Below are positions 43,600-52,621 of a stretch of 64,000 nt of DNA, piece by piece. Origin of the DNA: Mycolicibacterium aubagnense. Lineage in GTDB: Bacteria > Actinomycetota > Actinomycetes > Mycobacteriales > Mycobacteriaceae. The stretch is from the NCBI RefSeq assembly GCF_010730955.1, contig NZ_AP022577.1:2604001-2668000 (forward strand), written 5' to 3'. The notes beneath the pieces were generated by a model. That model was given only the letters and a program-made list of their open reading frames with translations. It was not told where the DNA came from and did no database searches. How positions within the stretch are numbered: the first letter of the stretch is position 1; each line of letters starts with the position of its first letter. A program made the position numbers and the translations under genes.

Positions 43600-43705
43600 T
43601 TTTCTCGGCGGTGGAATGACCTCGTGGCATCGGCGAGAGCCTCTCGCCGATGCCGAGCGCGTCTTCGTGATGCAACGAATCCACAATTGATGGAAGGTCA
43701 CCCAC

Positions 43706-44323
43706 ATGCCGCCGACTTCCGTCGAGAAGCTCACCGCCAAAGGCCGCGCGACCCGCGAGCGCATCGTTTGCGCCGCTGCCGACCTGATGTATCAGCGCGG
43801 CGTCGTCCGCACCACCATCGAGGACATCCAGGAAGCCGCTGCGGTGAGTACCTCGCAGATGTATCACTATTTCGCCGACAAGGGCGAATTGGTCGCGGCC
43901 GTCATCGATTTCCAGACCGACCGGGTACTCGCCGTCCAGCATCTCGGGCTGGACCGGCTCGAAAGCCTGGATGATCTGTACCGGTGGCGCGACATTCTGG
44001 TGGAAACGGTGCGCCAAGCGGGCGGCGTCGGTGGCTGCCCGATCGGCACACTGGCCAACGAACTCTCCGAAATCGACCCGCTCGCCCGGGCTCACTTGGC
44101 GCGTTCATTCAATCAGTGGGAACACCTGATTCGCGACGGGCTGGCTGTCATCGCGGCCCGTGGCGAACTACCGGCAGGCACAGACACAGACCAGCTCGCG
44201 ATGGCAATGCTGGCCGCAATTCAGGGTGGACTGCTGCTGAGTCAGATCCGCCGCGACGCCGCACCGTTCGAAGCGGCCATTGACACCATGATCGGGTACC
44301 TCGCCAGCTTGGGTGTGAAGTAG
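43706..44323 (+). CDS. TetR-family transcriptional regulator
   Basis: 205 residues. The N-terminal helix-turn-helix is at ~18-60 (ERIVCAAADLMYQRG, IEDIQEAAAVSTSQMYHYFA), and a C-terminal TetR_C-like ligand domain follows, with SQIRRDAAPFEAAIDTMIGYL near the end. Its likely targets are its own promoter and the divergent peroxiredoxin gene through the paired operators at 43487-43502 and 43584-43599. The ligand is unknown; an oxidant, electrophile or toxic lipid would match the target. It is not KstR: KstR lies elsewhere. The downstream SDR gene is convergent. Confidence 0.88.
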   Translation: MPPTSVEKLTAKGRATRERIVCAAADLMYQRGVVRTTIEDIQEAAAVSTSQMYHYFADKGELVAAVIDFQTDRVLAVQHLGLDRLESLDDLYRWRDILVETVRQAGGVGGCPIGTLANELSEIDPLARAHLARSFNQWEHLIRDGLAVIAARGELPAGTDTDQLAMAMLAAIQGGLLLSQIRRDAAPFEAAIDTMIGYLASLGVK

Positions 44324-44363
44324 CCCGGTATCCAAGTACGGCCCGATCAGGCGCGGTCCGCGG

Positions 44364-45161
44364 TCAATCGCTGTCCTGGTCGATGCCCGTCAGCATGAGC
44401 TCCGAGACCCGGCGCGGAGTCTCCGTCAGGTAAGCCATCGCCGCGATGCGCTTGGGCAGGATGACGTGCTTCTTCTCTTTCTCGATGGCGTCGGCGATGG
44501 CCTCGGCGACCAGGTCGGCGTCCAGCGGCTCCTGCGGGATCATCCGGAACTTGAGCGACCGCTCGATGGTGCGGCGTGCCGGCCCGAACGACCGGATGTG
44601 GTCGATCATGTCGGTCTTGACCTCACCGATCTGCACCAGCGTGGTGTTCACCGGCTTGCCCCGCAACTCGGAGCGGATGCCCGCGGTGAAGTGGCTGAGC
44701 CCGGCCTTGGACGCGCCGTACAGGGTGACGCCCGGCCCGGTGGAAATGGCGCCCATCGACGACACGTTGACGATGTGGCCGTGGCCGCGCTTCATCATCA
44801 GCGGCATCACCTGGCGACACAGCTCCATGGGAGCAATCAGGTTGACCTGCAACAGGTCTCGCACATCCTGGGACGACGCCTCATAGAAACGGCCGACGCG
44901 GTCCACCCCGGCGTTGTTGACAATGACGTCGACCGGGCCGTCGGCCTCCACGCGGTCGATCAGCGCTTCGACCGCCGCCGGATCCATCAGGTCGGTGGGA
45001 TATGCCTTGCCGCCCAGCTCTTTTGCCAACTCTTCGAGCTGCTCGGCGTTGCGGGCGACGAGCGCGACCGCGGCGCCGCGGCGGGCCATCGCCCGGGCGA
45101 TGTACTTTCCCAGACCGCGGCTGGCGCCGGTGACCAGGACCCGGCTGTTCCTCAGTTGCAT
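44364..45161 (-). CDS. Short-chain dehydrogenase/reductase
   Basis: 265 residues with classical motifs: TGASRGLGK (~11-19), NNAG (~84-87), NVSSMGAIS with the catalytic Ser (~137) and YGASKAG (~149-155). The C-terminal region EKEKKHVILPKRIAAMAYLTETPRR resembles the membrane-associating tail of mycobacterial SDRs acting on lipids. It diverges from the WS/DGAT gene, with no KstR box in the 183 bases between. The substrate is unknown; a fatty or mycolic-type alcohol or ketone is possible given the neighbour. Start ATG 45161. Confidence 0.84.
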   Translation of the reverse strand: MQLRNSRVLVTGASRGLGKYIARAMARRGAAVALVARNAEQLEELAKELGGKAYPTDLMDPAAVEALIDRVEADGPVDVIVNNAGVDRVGRFYEASSQDVRDLLQVNLIAPMELCRQVMPLMMKRGHGHIVNVSSMGAISTGPGVTLYGASKAGLSHFTAGIRSELRGKPVNTTLVQIGEVKTDMIDHIRSFGPARRTIERSLKFRMIPQEPLDADLVAEAIADAIEKEKKHVILPKRIAAMAYLTETPRRVSELMLTGIDQDSD

Positions 45162-45344
45162 GTCCCTGCTCCATTCACAATCGTGCTGACCCGGACCGGC
45201 GGAGCCCCGTCAGACTCCACGTCGCGACGCCGAATCAGCTCATGGTGAGCACGCTAAACGGGGCGCGAGCCGAACTTCAGAGGTAGTTCCCGATGAACGA
45301 GACAACATGTCCACTGCCTCACATTTTTGGCCTCATAGTGATGT

Positions 45345-46754
45345 ATGCGACGTTTATCGGGCGAGGACAACAGCTTCCTGGCATGGGAGAGCGCCGTCCA
45401 GCCGCAGCACACCATCAAGGCCGTCGTGCTCGATCCCGCACAGGGCCACGAACCCATCACCTTTGCGGCCGTGCGGGCCGCGCTGCCCGGCCTCGTCGAC
45501 CGCGTCGAGCCCTTGCAGTGGCAGCTGATGTCCCCGCGATTCGGCGCCGGCCGGCCATGGTGGATCACCCGCGCCCGCGGCGATCTCAACTACCACCTGA
45601 AGCGCGCGACGGCCGTAGCTCCCGGCACCGACCGCGAGCTGGGCGCGGAGATCGCCAAACTCGCCGAAGCGCCACTCGATCGGGACCGTCCGGCCTGGCA
45701 GATGTGGTACGTCGACGGCCTGGCCGACGGCCGTGTCGCGCTCGTGCTGAAGATCCACCACGCGGTGGCCGACGGCATGGCGTCGCTGAACCTGCTCGAG
45801 CAGTTCTACAGCCAGGACCCCGCCGACCGGCTGCCCGAGCCCTCGGGCCACCCGCTGCCCGACGAGCACCGGCCACCGGCCGCGCAGTGGTTCCCGATGG
45901 TGGTGCGCCAGCAGGTCACGTCACTCACCAAGTTTCCCAAGGTCCTGGCCCGCACGGCCAAGGTGACCCGCACCATCCAGCACCGGCAGCAGGCGGGAAA
46001 GCCCGGCTATGCCGAGGCCTTCATTCCGCCGGCCCTGCCGTTCAACGAGCCGCTGACCGCCAGGCGCGGCTTCGCTTTCGTCAACGTCGAGATGGACCAC
46101 ATCAAGCAGGTGTCGAAGACGTTCGGCGTCAGCGTCAATGACGTTTTCCTGTCGCTGTGCAGCACCGCCCTTCGCGAATACCAGGCCTCCCGCGGGCCCG
46201 TCGGCGACGACACCATGACCGCCGTGGTGCCGGTGTCGATGCGCCCGCAGGACGGCGACCGCTGGGGCAACAAGGTGGCCCGGTGGAACGTCGAGCTCGC
46301 CACCAACATCGCCGACGCCGTGGAGCGGCTCACGGTCATCTCCGCGAACACGGCGACCGCCCGCGAGGTGCAGAGCGAGCGTGACGCCTGGCTACAGCAC
46401 GACTGGATGGAGTACTGGCCGCTGTTCAAGGTCTACTCGCGGGTACTGCCGACCATCGGGGCGCAGGTGAAGAAGCGCCCGATGTTCAGCATGATCGCGT
46501 CGAACATGCGTGGCCCGCAGCAGAAGCTGTACTTCGGTGGCGCACCGGTCGAGAAGCTGATCTCGACCGGCCCCCTGGTGTTCCCGATGGGCATGAACAT
46601 CACGGGCTGGAGCTACGCGGGCAGCATGCAGATCTGCGTGCTCACCTGCACCGACCAGGTGCGGGATCCGCAGGCCATCGCCGACCGCCTGCCGGTGGCG
46701 CTGGCCGAGCTGGTGGCACGTTGCGAGACCGCCGCGGATTCCGTCCACAGCTGA
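45345..46754 (+). CDS. Wax ester synthase/diacylglycerol acyltransferase (WS/DGAT)
   Basis: 469 residues. The catalytic motif HHAVADG (residues 138-144) matches the HHxxxDG of the family, and the C-terminal SNMRGPQQKLYFGGAPVEKL (~386-405) matches the second conserved region. These enzymes esterify diacylglycerol or fatty alcohols with acyl-CoA and make storage triacylglycerol or waxes. Its place beside sterol genes suits storage of acyl groups released from sterol breakdown, but I see no KstR box, so coregulation is not shown. ATG at 45345. A hairpin at 46825-46860 terminates it against the convergent hsa operon. Confidence 0.91.
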   Translation: MRRLSGEDNSFLAWESAVQPQHTIKAVVLDPAQGHEPITFAAVRAALPGLVDRVEPLQWQLMSPRFGAGRPWWITRARGDLNYHLKRATAVAPGTDRELGAEIAKLAEAPLDRDRPAWQMWYVDGLADGRVALVLKIHHAVADGMASLNLLEQFYSQDPADRLPEPSGHPLPDEHRPPAAQWFPMVVRQQVTSLTKFPKVLARTAKVTRTIQHRQQAGKPGYAEAFIPPALPFNEPLTARRGFAFVNVEMDHIKQVSKTFGVSVNDVFLSLCSTALREYQASRGPVGDDTMTAVVPVSMRPQDGDRWGNKVARWNVELATNIADAVERLTVISANTATAREVQSERDAWLQHDWMEYWPLFKVYSRVLPTIGAQVKKRPMFSMIASNMRGPQQKLYFGGAPVEKLISTGPLVFPMGMNITGWSYAGSMQICVLTCTDQVRDPQAIADRLPVALAELVARCETAADSVHS

Positions 46755-46824
46755 TCCGGCTAGCCGGCATGAATAGCGTTGGCCGACAACATAAATAAAC
46801 GTCGAACCCGTCCCACAAACGACT

Positions 46825-46860
46825 CTGGGATGCGATATCAGGGGTGATATCGCATCCCAG
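46825..46860. terminator. Bidirectional hairpin terminator
   Basis: CTGGGATGCGATATCA (46825-46840) and complement (46845-46860) with loop GGGG, between convergent WS/DGAT and hsaF. Confidence 0.92.
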
Positions 46861-46981
46861 GTACGTGTAGACCTACACGGACGCAGGCGATTACGTCACC
46901 TTCGTCCGCCGCGACCGGCCTCTGAATGTACGCGAAACACGGTGTGTCGCTGTACAAACACGCACACTCGCGGGAAGCGGG

Positions 46982-48061
46982 TCAGGCCTTGCCCTCGGCC
47001 CGCTCCCGCTGGATCTCCAGCGCGATGTCGATCAGCTGGTCCTCCTGGCCACCGATCAGCTTGCGCTGGCCGACGCGCAGCAGCAGCTCGTGGGCGGGCA
47101 CGCCGTAGCGCTCGCCCTGGCGCACCGCGTGCTTGAGGAAGCTGGAGTACACCCCCGCGTAGCCCATCACCAGGGCGTTGCGGTCCAGCAGGCACTCGGC
47201 CGGCATCGCCGGGGCGACAACCTCTTCCGCGGCATCGGCGATGTCGAAGAAGTCGATGCCGGTCTTGACACCGATCTTGTCGAACACGCCGACCAGCGCC
47301 TCCACCGGCGCGTTACCCGCACCGGCACCGAACCGGCGGCAGGAGCCGTCGATCTGCTTGGCGCCGGCCCGCACGGCCTCGACCGAATTGGCAACGCCCA
47401 GACCGAGATTCTCGTGTCCGTGGAAACCGACCTGCGCATCGTTACCGAGTTCGGCCACGAGAGCCGAGACCCGGTCGGCGACACCTTCGAGCACCAGCGC
47501 GCCCGCGGAGTCCACCACGTAGACGCACTGGCAGCCGGCGTCGGCCATGATGCGCGCCTGCGCGGCGAGCTTCTCCGGGGAAATGGTGTGGCTCATCATC
47601 AGGAAGCCGACGGTCTCCAGGCCCAGTTCGCGGGCCAGGCCGAAGTGCTGGATCGAGACGTCGGCCTCGGTGCAGTGGGTGGCGATGCGGCAGATCGAGC
47701 CGCCGTTGCCCTGGGCTTCCTTGATGTCCTCTTTGGTCCCGACACCGGGCAGCATCAGGAACGCAATCTTGGCATTCTTCGCGGTCTCGGCCGCGATCTT
47801 GATCAGTTCCTGCTCAGGCGTCTTGGAGAACCCGTAGTTGAAGCTCGAACCACCGAGCCCGTCGCCGTGCGTGACCTCGATGACCGGGACGCCGGCGTTG
47901 TCGAGCGCACCGACGATCGCACGCACCTCGTCACCGGTGAACTGGTGACGCTTGTGGTGTGAGCCGTCACGCAGCGAGGTGTCCGTCAACCGGACGTCCC
48001 AGGCGGCATCAAAAAAGACGTCGTTGGAGGAGATTCCTCCCGACTCAAGTGCGGTACTCAT
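46982..48061 (-). CDS. hsaF: HsaF, 4-hydroxy-2-oxovalerate-type aldolase
   Basis: 359 residues. HMGL-like TIM barrel with the metal-binding start [18 protein letters not shown] (~24-41) and [19 protein letters not shown] (~208-226) supplying His ligands, followed by the DmpG-type communication domain. It splits the 4-hydroxy-2-oxo acid made by HsaE into pyruvate and an aldehyde passed by channelling to HsaG. It is the last gene of hsaE-hsaG-hsaF and overlaps hsaG by four bases (ATGA), as expected for two subunits of one complex. Transcription ends near the hairpin at 46825-46860. Confidence 0.95.
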   Translation of the reverse strand: MSTALESGGISSNDVFFDAAWDVRLTDTSLRDGSHHKRHQFTGDEVRAIVGALDNAGVPVIEVTHGDGLGGSSFNYGFSKTPEQELIKIAAETAKNAKIAFLMLPGVGTKEDIKEAQGNGGSICRIATHCTEADVSIQHFGLARELGLETVGFLMMSHTISPEKLAAQARIMADAGCQCVYVVDSAGALVLEGVADRVSALVAELGNDAQVGFHGHENLGLGVANSVEAVRAGAKQIDGSCRRFGAGAGNAPVEALVGVFDKIGVKTGIDFFDIADAAEEVVAPAMPAECLLDRNALVMGYAGVYSSFLKHAVRQGERYGVPAHELLLRVGQRKLIGGQEDQLIDIALEIQRERAEGKA

Positions 48062-48963
48062 GCTTTCGCTCCCACGATTTCTTTGGCGATCTCCTCGCCC
48101 ACCTTGGTGGCCGCGGCGGTCATGATGTCCAGATTTCCAGCGTAGGGCGGCAGGTAGTCGCCCGCACCCTCCACCTCGACGAAGATGCTGACGACGTGCT
48201 GGCCGCCGTTGACCATCGACGGCTCGTCGAACTGCGGCTCGTTGAGCAGCCGGTAACCGGGCACGTAGGTCTGCACCTCGGCGGCCACGTCCTTGATGGA
48301 TTGGACGACGGCAGCTCGATCCGTATCGGGGGGAATGGCGCAGAAGATGGTGTCGCGCATGATCATTGGCGGGTCGGCCGGGTTCAGGATGATGATGGCC
48401 TTGCCGTCCCTGGCGCCGCCGATGTCGCGCACGCCGGCGCTGGTGGTCTTGGTGAATTCATCGATGTTGGCCCGGGTGCCGGGACCGGCCGAAGCCGACG
48501 ACACCGACGCCACGATCTCGGCGTAGGGCACGTCGACGACGCGAGACACCGCGTACACCATCGGGATGGTGGCCTGGCCACCACAGGTGACCATGTTGAC
48601 GTTCATCGAATCCAGATGCGCCCGCAGGTTGGCCGGCGGGATCACGCCCGGGCCCACGGCGGCCGGCGTCAGGTCGATGGCCCGGATGCCGGCTTCCTCG
48701 TACCGCGGCGCGTACGCCTTGTGCACGTAGGCGCTGGTGGCCTCGAAGACGAAGTCGGGCTTCTCGCTCTGGGCCAGCAGCCAGTCCGCGCCTTCGTGGC
48801 TGGTCTCCAGCCCGAGCTTGCGGGCGCGGGCCAGGCCCTCGCTCTCCGGGTCGATACCGATCATCCATCGGGGCTCGAGCCAGTCCGACCGCAGCAGCTT
48901 GTACAGCAGGTCAGTACTGATATTTCCCGAGCCGACGATCGCGACGCTCGCTTTGGAAGGCAT
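48058..48963 (-). CDS. hsaG: HsaG, CoA-acylating aldehyde dehydrogenase (acetaldehyde/propionaldehyde type)
   Basis: 301 residues from the ATG at 48963 ([20 protein letters not shown]). The Rossmann motif is GSGNIS (~11-16), and the nucleophile Cys127 sits in [12 protein letters not shown]. The enzyme converts the aldehyde from HsaF to acyl-CoA with NAD and CoA, and forms a heterotetramer with HsaF. A GTG two codons upstream is possible. It lies 40 bases after hsaE and overlaps hsaF. Its sequence is very close to M. tuberculosis Rv3535c, including the C-terminal [20 protein letters not shown]. Confidence 0.95.
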   Translation of the reverse strand: MPSKASVAIVGSGNISTDLLYKLLRSDWLEPRWMIGIDPESEGLARARKLGLETSHEGADWLLAQSEKPDFVFEATSAYVHKAYAPRYEEAGIRAIDLTPAAVGPGVIPPANLRAHLDSMNVNMVTCGGQATIPMVYAVSRVVDVPYAEIVASVSSASAGPGTRANIDEFTKTTSAGVRDIGGARDGKAIIILNPADPPMIMRDTIFCAIPPDTDRAAVVQSIKDVAAEVQTYVPGYRLLNEPQFDEPSMVNGGQHVVSIFVEVEGAGDYLPPYAGNLDIMTAAATKVGEEIAKEIVGAKA

Positions 48964-49003
48964 GCTCACTCCTATTGACGAATATCTGTAGAAACTTCGG
49001 CCA

Positions 49004-49789
49004 CTACGCGAAAGACAGGTGGACGGAGCCCAATCCGGCGAACTCGGCGACGAAGTCGTCACCCGGCTTGGCATCGAACGCCCGCATACAGGCGCCGGGC
49101 AGCACCACGTCACCGGCCTTGAGGCGAACGCCGAACTGGTCGACCTTGCGGGCCAGCCAGGCCACCGCCGTGACCGGGTTGCCGAGGACCGCGTCGCTGC
49201 GGCCCTCGCCGAGCACCTCACCGTTGCACTTGAGCACGGCGTCGATGGCGCGGATGTCGATGTCTTTCGGAGAAACGCGCTCCTTGCCCAGCACCCAGCC
49301 GGCCGAGGAAGCGTTGTCGGCGATGGTGTCGCACAACTTGACCTGCCAGTTGGTGATGCGGGTATCGATCAGCTCGATGGCCGGCGCAAACGCCGCGGTG
49401 GCGGCCAGCACGTCGTCCTCGGTGCAGCCGGCGCCGGGGAGATCGTCGGCCAGCACGAACCCGACCTCGACCTCGACCCGCGGCAACAGGTACTTCGAGG
49501 TCAGCACGGGCTTGTCCTCGAATACCTCCATGTCGTCCAGGAGATGCCCATAGTCGGGTTCGTCCACATTCATCATTTTCTGCATGGCCTCGCTGGACAG
49601 ACCAACCTTGTGTCCCACCACGCGGGCACCTTCTGCGACACGCTGACGAATGTTGAGCAGCTGAATCTCGTACGCGTCGACGACGTCGATGTCGGCGTAG
49701 GTGTCGGTCATCGGCGACATCGCGACCCGGCTGCGCTCGGCCTGGGCCAGCGAGGCGGCGAGCTCGGCACGCACGTTGTCGGACAGCAT
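49004..49789 (-). CDS. hsaE: HsaE, 2-hydroxypenta-2,4-dienoate-type hydratase
   Basis: 261 residues of the fumarylacetoacetate-hydrolase-like fold: [14 protein letters not shown] (~58-71), [17 protein letters not shown] with acidic metal ligands (~103-119), and [13 protein letters not shown] (~133-145). It hydrates the hydroxydienoic acid cut from sterol ring A/B by the meta-cleavage pathway, feeding HsaF-HsaG. ATG at 49789. It is the first gene of the minus-strand operon, and the divergent gene kstD shares the KstR box at 49846-49859. Confidence 0.94.
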   Translation of the reverse strand: MLSDNVRAELAASLAQAERSRVAMSPMTDTYADIDVVDAYEIQLLNIRQRVAEGARVVGHKVGLSSEAMQKMMNVDEPDYGHLLDDMEVFEDKPVLTSKYLLPRVEVEVGFVLADDLPGAGCTEDDVLAATAAFAPAIELIDTRITNWQVKLCDTIADNASSAGWVLGKERVSPKDIDIRAIDAVLKCNGEVLGEGRSDAVLGNPVTAVAWLARKVDQFGVRLKAGDVVLPGACMRAFDAKPGDDFVAEFAGLGSVHLSFA

Positions 49790-49845
49790 TCGTGAATTCC
49801 CCTAACTTCATGGACCGGCGCAGTTGTCCACAGGCCGGGCAATTC

Positions 49846-49859
49846 TATAACGTGTTCTA
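49846..49859. promoter_or_regulatory. KstR-type operator between hsaE and kstD
   Basis: TATAACGTGTTCTA, full consensus. It ends one base before the kstD ATG at 49861 and contains the alternative GTG start (49854-49856), so bound repressor would cover the kstD start region. It is 57 bases upstream of hsaE. Confidence 0.9.
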
Positions 49860-49860
49860 C

Positions 49861-51543
49861 ATGACTGGACAGGAGTACGACGTTGTCGTCGTCGGCAGCG
49901 GCGCAGCCGGCATGGTCGCCGCCCTCACCGCAGCCCATCAGGGCCTTTCGACAGTAGTCGTTGAAAAGGCCCCACACTATGGAGGTTCCACTGCGCGGTC
50001 AGGTGGCGGCGTCTGGATCCCGAACAATGAGATTTTGCAGCGTGCGGGGGTCAAGGACACCCCCCAAGCGGCCCGCACCTACCTGCACAAGATCGTCGGC
50101 GACGTGGTCCCCGCAGAGAAGATCGACACGTATCTGCAGCGCGGCCCCGAGATGCTGTCCTTCGTGCTGAAGAACTCGCCACTGAAGCTGTGCTGGGTGC
50201 CGAACTACTCCGACTACTACCCGGAGACCGAGGGTGGCCGCGCCGGCGGACGGTCTGTGGAGCCCAAGCCGTTCAACGCCAAGAAGCTCGGTGCCGACAT
50301 GGCCGGCCTGGAGCCGGCGTACGGCAAGGTGCCGCTGAACATGGTTGTGATGCAACAGGATTACGTCCGGCTCAACCAGCTCAAGCGCCATCCGCGCGGC
50401 GTGCTGCGCAGCCTCAAGGTCGGCATCCGCGCCACCTGGGCCGGCGTCACCGGCAAGAACCTGGTCGGCATGGGCCGCGCCCTGATCGCACCGCTGCGCA
50501 TCGGCCTACAGAAGGCCGGCGTGCCGGTGCAGCTGAACACCGCGCTGACCGACCTCTACTACGAGGGCGGCGCCGTCCGCGGTATCTACGTCCGCGACAT
50601 GAACGCACCGGAAAGTGCTGAGCCGCAATTGATCCGAGCCCGCCGCGCGGTGATCCTGGGTAGCGGAGGCTTCGAGCACAACCAAGAGATGCGCACCAAG
50701 TACCAGCGTCAGCCGATCACCACCGACTGGACCGTGGGCGCCAAGGCCAATACCGGCGACGGCATCCTGGCCGCCGAAAAGCTCGGCGCTGCAATGGAAA
50801 TCATGGAAGACGCCTGGTGGGGTCCGACAGTGCCGCTGCCCGACAACCCGTGGTTCGCGCTGTCCGAGCGCAACTCCCCCGGCTCGATCATCGTCAACAT
50901 GAACGGCAAGCGGTTCATGAACGAATCCATGCCGTACGTCGAGGCCTGCCACCACATGTACGGCGGGAAGTACGGCCAGGGCGACGGCCCGGGCGAGAAC
51001 GTGCCGGCCTGGCTGCTGTTCGACCAGCAGTACCGCAACCGCTACATCTTCGCGGGCCTGCAGCCTGGACAACGCATTCCGAAGAAGTGGACCGAGGCCG
51101 GCGTCGTCGTCAAGGCCGACACCCTGGAAGAGCTGGCGGAGCTGACCAATCTGCCTACCGACGCATTGGCCCAGACCATCGAGCGCTTCAACGGCTTCGC
51201 CCGCAGCGGCGTCGACGAGGACTTCGGCCGCGGCAACAGCGCCTATGACCGCTACTACGGCGACCCGACCAACAAGCCGAACCCCAACCTCGGCGAGATC
51301 AAGCACGGTCCGTTCTACGCGGCCAAGATGGTGCCCGGCGACCTGGGTACCAAGGGCGGCATCGTCACCGACATCCACGGCCGCGCACTGCGCGAGGACG
51401 GCTCGGTCATCGAGGGCCTGTACGCCTCGGGCAACGCCAGCGGACCGGTGATGGGTCACACCTACCCCGGCCCCGGCGGGACCATCGGCCCCGCCATGAC
51501 CTTCGGATACCTGGCGGCACTCCACGTGGCAGGAAAGGGCTGA
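49861..51543 (+). CDS. kstD: KstD, 3-ketosteroid delta-1-dehydrogenase
   Basis: 560 residues from the ATG at 49861 (MTGQEYDVVVVGSGAAGMVA); M. tuberculosis KstD begins three codons earlier (MFYMT), which here would be the GTG at 49854 if translated. FAD-binding GSGAAGMV is at ~12-19, GGSTARSGGGVWIPN at ~44-58, and the C-terminal FAD region YASGNASGPVMGHTYPGPGGTIGPAM at ~521-546 (key residues quoted in parts). It dehydrogenates ring A, enabling ring opening with KshA. The KstR box abuts the start, so the mRNA has almost no leader. It is followed one base later by chsH3. Confidence 0.96.
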   Translation: MTGQEYDVVVVGSGAAGMVAALTAAHQGLSTVVVEKAPHYGGSTARSGGGVWIPNNEILQRAGVKDTPQAARTYLHKIVGDVVPAEKIDTYLQRGPEMLSFVLKNSPLKLCWVPNYSDYYPETEGGRAGGRSVEPKPFNAKKLGADMAGLEPAYGKVPLNMVVMQQDYVRLNQLKRHPRGVLRSLKVGIRATWAGVTGKNLVGMGRALIAPLRIGLQKAGVPVQLNTALTDLYYEGGAVRGIYVRDMNAPESAEPQLIRARRAVILGSGGFEHNQEMRTKYQRQPITTDWTVGAKANTGDGILAAEKLGAAMEIMEDAWWGPTVPLPDNPWFALSERNSPGSIIVNMNGKRFMNESMPYVEACHHMYGGKYGQGDGPGENVPAWLLFDQQYRNRYIFAGLQPGQRIPKKWTEAGVVVKADTLEELAELTNLPTDALAQTIERFNGFARSGVDEDFGRGNSAYDRYYGDPTNKPNPNLGEIKHGPFYAAKMVPGDLGTKGGIVTDIHGRALREDGSVIEGLYASGNASGPVMGHTYPGPGGTIGPAMTFGYLAALHVAGKG

Positions 51544-51544
51544 C

Positions 51545-52405
51545 ATGCCGATCAATCTCGACGAAGCCATCGGAGCCGAACTCGCACCGGTCGAATTCTC
51601 GTGGAGCAGCAGCGATGTGCAGCTGTACCACCTGGGTCTGGGTGCCGGCGCCGACCCGATGAGCGAGCGCGAACTGCGCTATCTGATCGACGACAAGCCG
51701 CAGGTCCTGCCGACATTCGGCAACGTGGCGCAGAGCTTCCACGAGACCAAGGCGCCGTCGGTCAAGTTCCCGGGCATCGATATCGAGCTGAGCCGGGTGC
51801 TGCACGCCAGCGAGGCCATCTACACCGACGCTCCGATCCCGCCGTCGGGCACCGGCCGGGCCGTCACCAGGTTCACCGAGATCTGGGACAAGGGCAAGGC
51901 CGCGGTCATCTGGTCGGAGACCACCGTGACCAGCCTCGACGGAGCGCCGCTGTGGAAGCAGAAGCGGTCCATCTTCGCCCGTGGCGAGGGCGGCTTCGGC
52001 GGTGACCGGGGTCCGTCGACCTCGGCAGCCGAGCCCGACCGCGCCCCGGATCTGCAGATCGAACTGCCCACGCTGCCGCAGCAGGCGCTGCTATACCGGC
52101 TCTGCGGTGACCGCAACCCGCTGCACTCGGACCCGGCGTTCGCCAAGGCCGCCGGCTTCGACCGCCCGATCTTGCACGGCCTGTGCACTTACGGCATCGG
52201 CTGCAAGGCCATCGTGGACAACGTGCTCGACGGCGACACCGGCCGGGTCCGGTCCTACGGAGCCCGCTTCGCGGGCACCGTGATTCCGGGTGAAACCTTG
52301 CAGGCCAACCTTTGGCGTGACGGTGAACGAATCACCGGCGTGCTGACGGCGCCGAGCCGAGACAACGTCGTCGTGCTTGCTGGAATCGAGTTAACCGCGT
52401 CCTGA
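51545..52405 (+). CDS. chsH3: ChsH3, MaoC-type steroid enoyl-CoA hydratase (Rv3538-like)
   Basis: 286 residues with double hot-dog architecture. The C-terminal hot dog carries the hydratase 2 motif CGDRNPLHSDPAFAKAAGF (~188-206), whose Asp and His are catalytic. In M. tuberculosis this gene (Rv3538) encodes a hydratase for the steroid side-chain enoyl-CoA. Start ATG at 51545 lies one base after the kstD stop, so the two are cotranscribed under KstR. A hairpin 11 bases past the stop (52417-52451) closes the operon. Some sources call it Hsd4B; sequence supports only the hydratase part, not a dehydrogenase domain. Confidence 0.9.
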   Translation: MPINLDEAIGAELAPVEFSWSSSDVQLYHLGLGAGADPMSERELRYLIDDKPQVLPTFGNVAQSFHETKAPSVKFPGIDIELSRVLHASEAIYTDAPIPPSGTGRAVTRFTEIWDKGKAAVIWSETTVTSLDGAPLWKQKRSIFARGEGGFGGDRGPSTSAAEPDRAPDLQIELPTLPQQALLYRLCGDRNPLHSDPAFAKAAGFDRPILHGLCTYGIGCKAIVDNVLDGDTGRVRSYGARFAGTVIPGETLQANLWRDGERITGVLTAPSRDNVVVLAGIELTAS

Positions 52406-52416
52406 CCAGGACATAT

Positions 52417-52451
52417 CCGGAGTCGGCCGCATTTTCAGCGGCCGATTCCGG
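52417..52451 (+). terminator. Hairpin terminator of kstD-chsH3
   Basis: CCGGAGTCGGCCGC (52417-52430) pairs with GCGGCCGATTCCGG (52438-52451) with one G-T wobble around loop ATTTTCA. Confidence 0.8.
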
Positions 52452-52621
52452 CAAACCAGGGCCAGCGGTCGGGTCGCCGCTGCGGCGTCTATCTGTATCC
52501 ACAGCTGACGCTTAACCTGCTAGCTTTCGTAGTAGTCAGTAATTATCCGATTACTCGTGACTCAACTTCCGTGGGGGAAGCCGCCCGTCGGACGACTTGG
52601 AGACAAAGGAGCCACTTCGCC

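Larger units (their letters stand above)
43398..43705. other. Intergenic control region between peroxiredoxin and tetR
   Basis: 308 bases with no gene. The content that can be named is the inverted pair of 24-base sequences (43483-43506 and 43580-43603), each with a central palindrome and TTGACA. The rest (43507-43579 and 43604-43705) has no gene or repeat that I recognise. Confidence 0.75.

Noticed and set aside
43706..44323. The TetR gene as KstR itself
   Set aside because: Its own operators (TGGAGTnnnnACTCCA) differ from the KstR consensus, and it lies among non-KstR genes.
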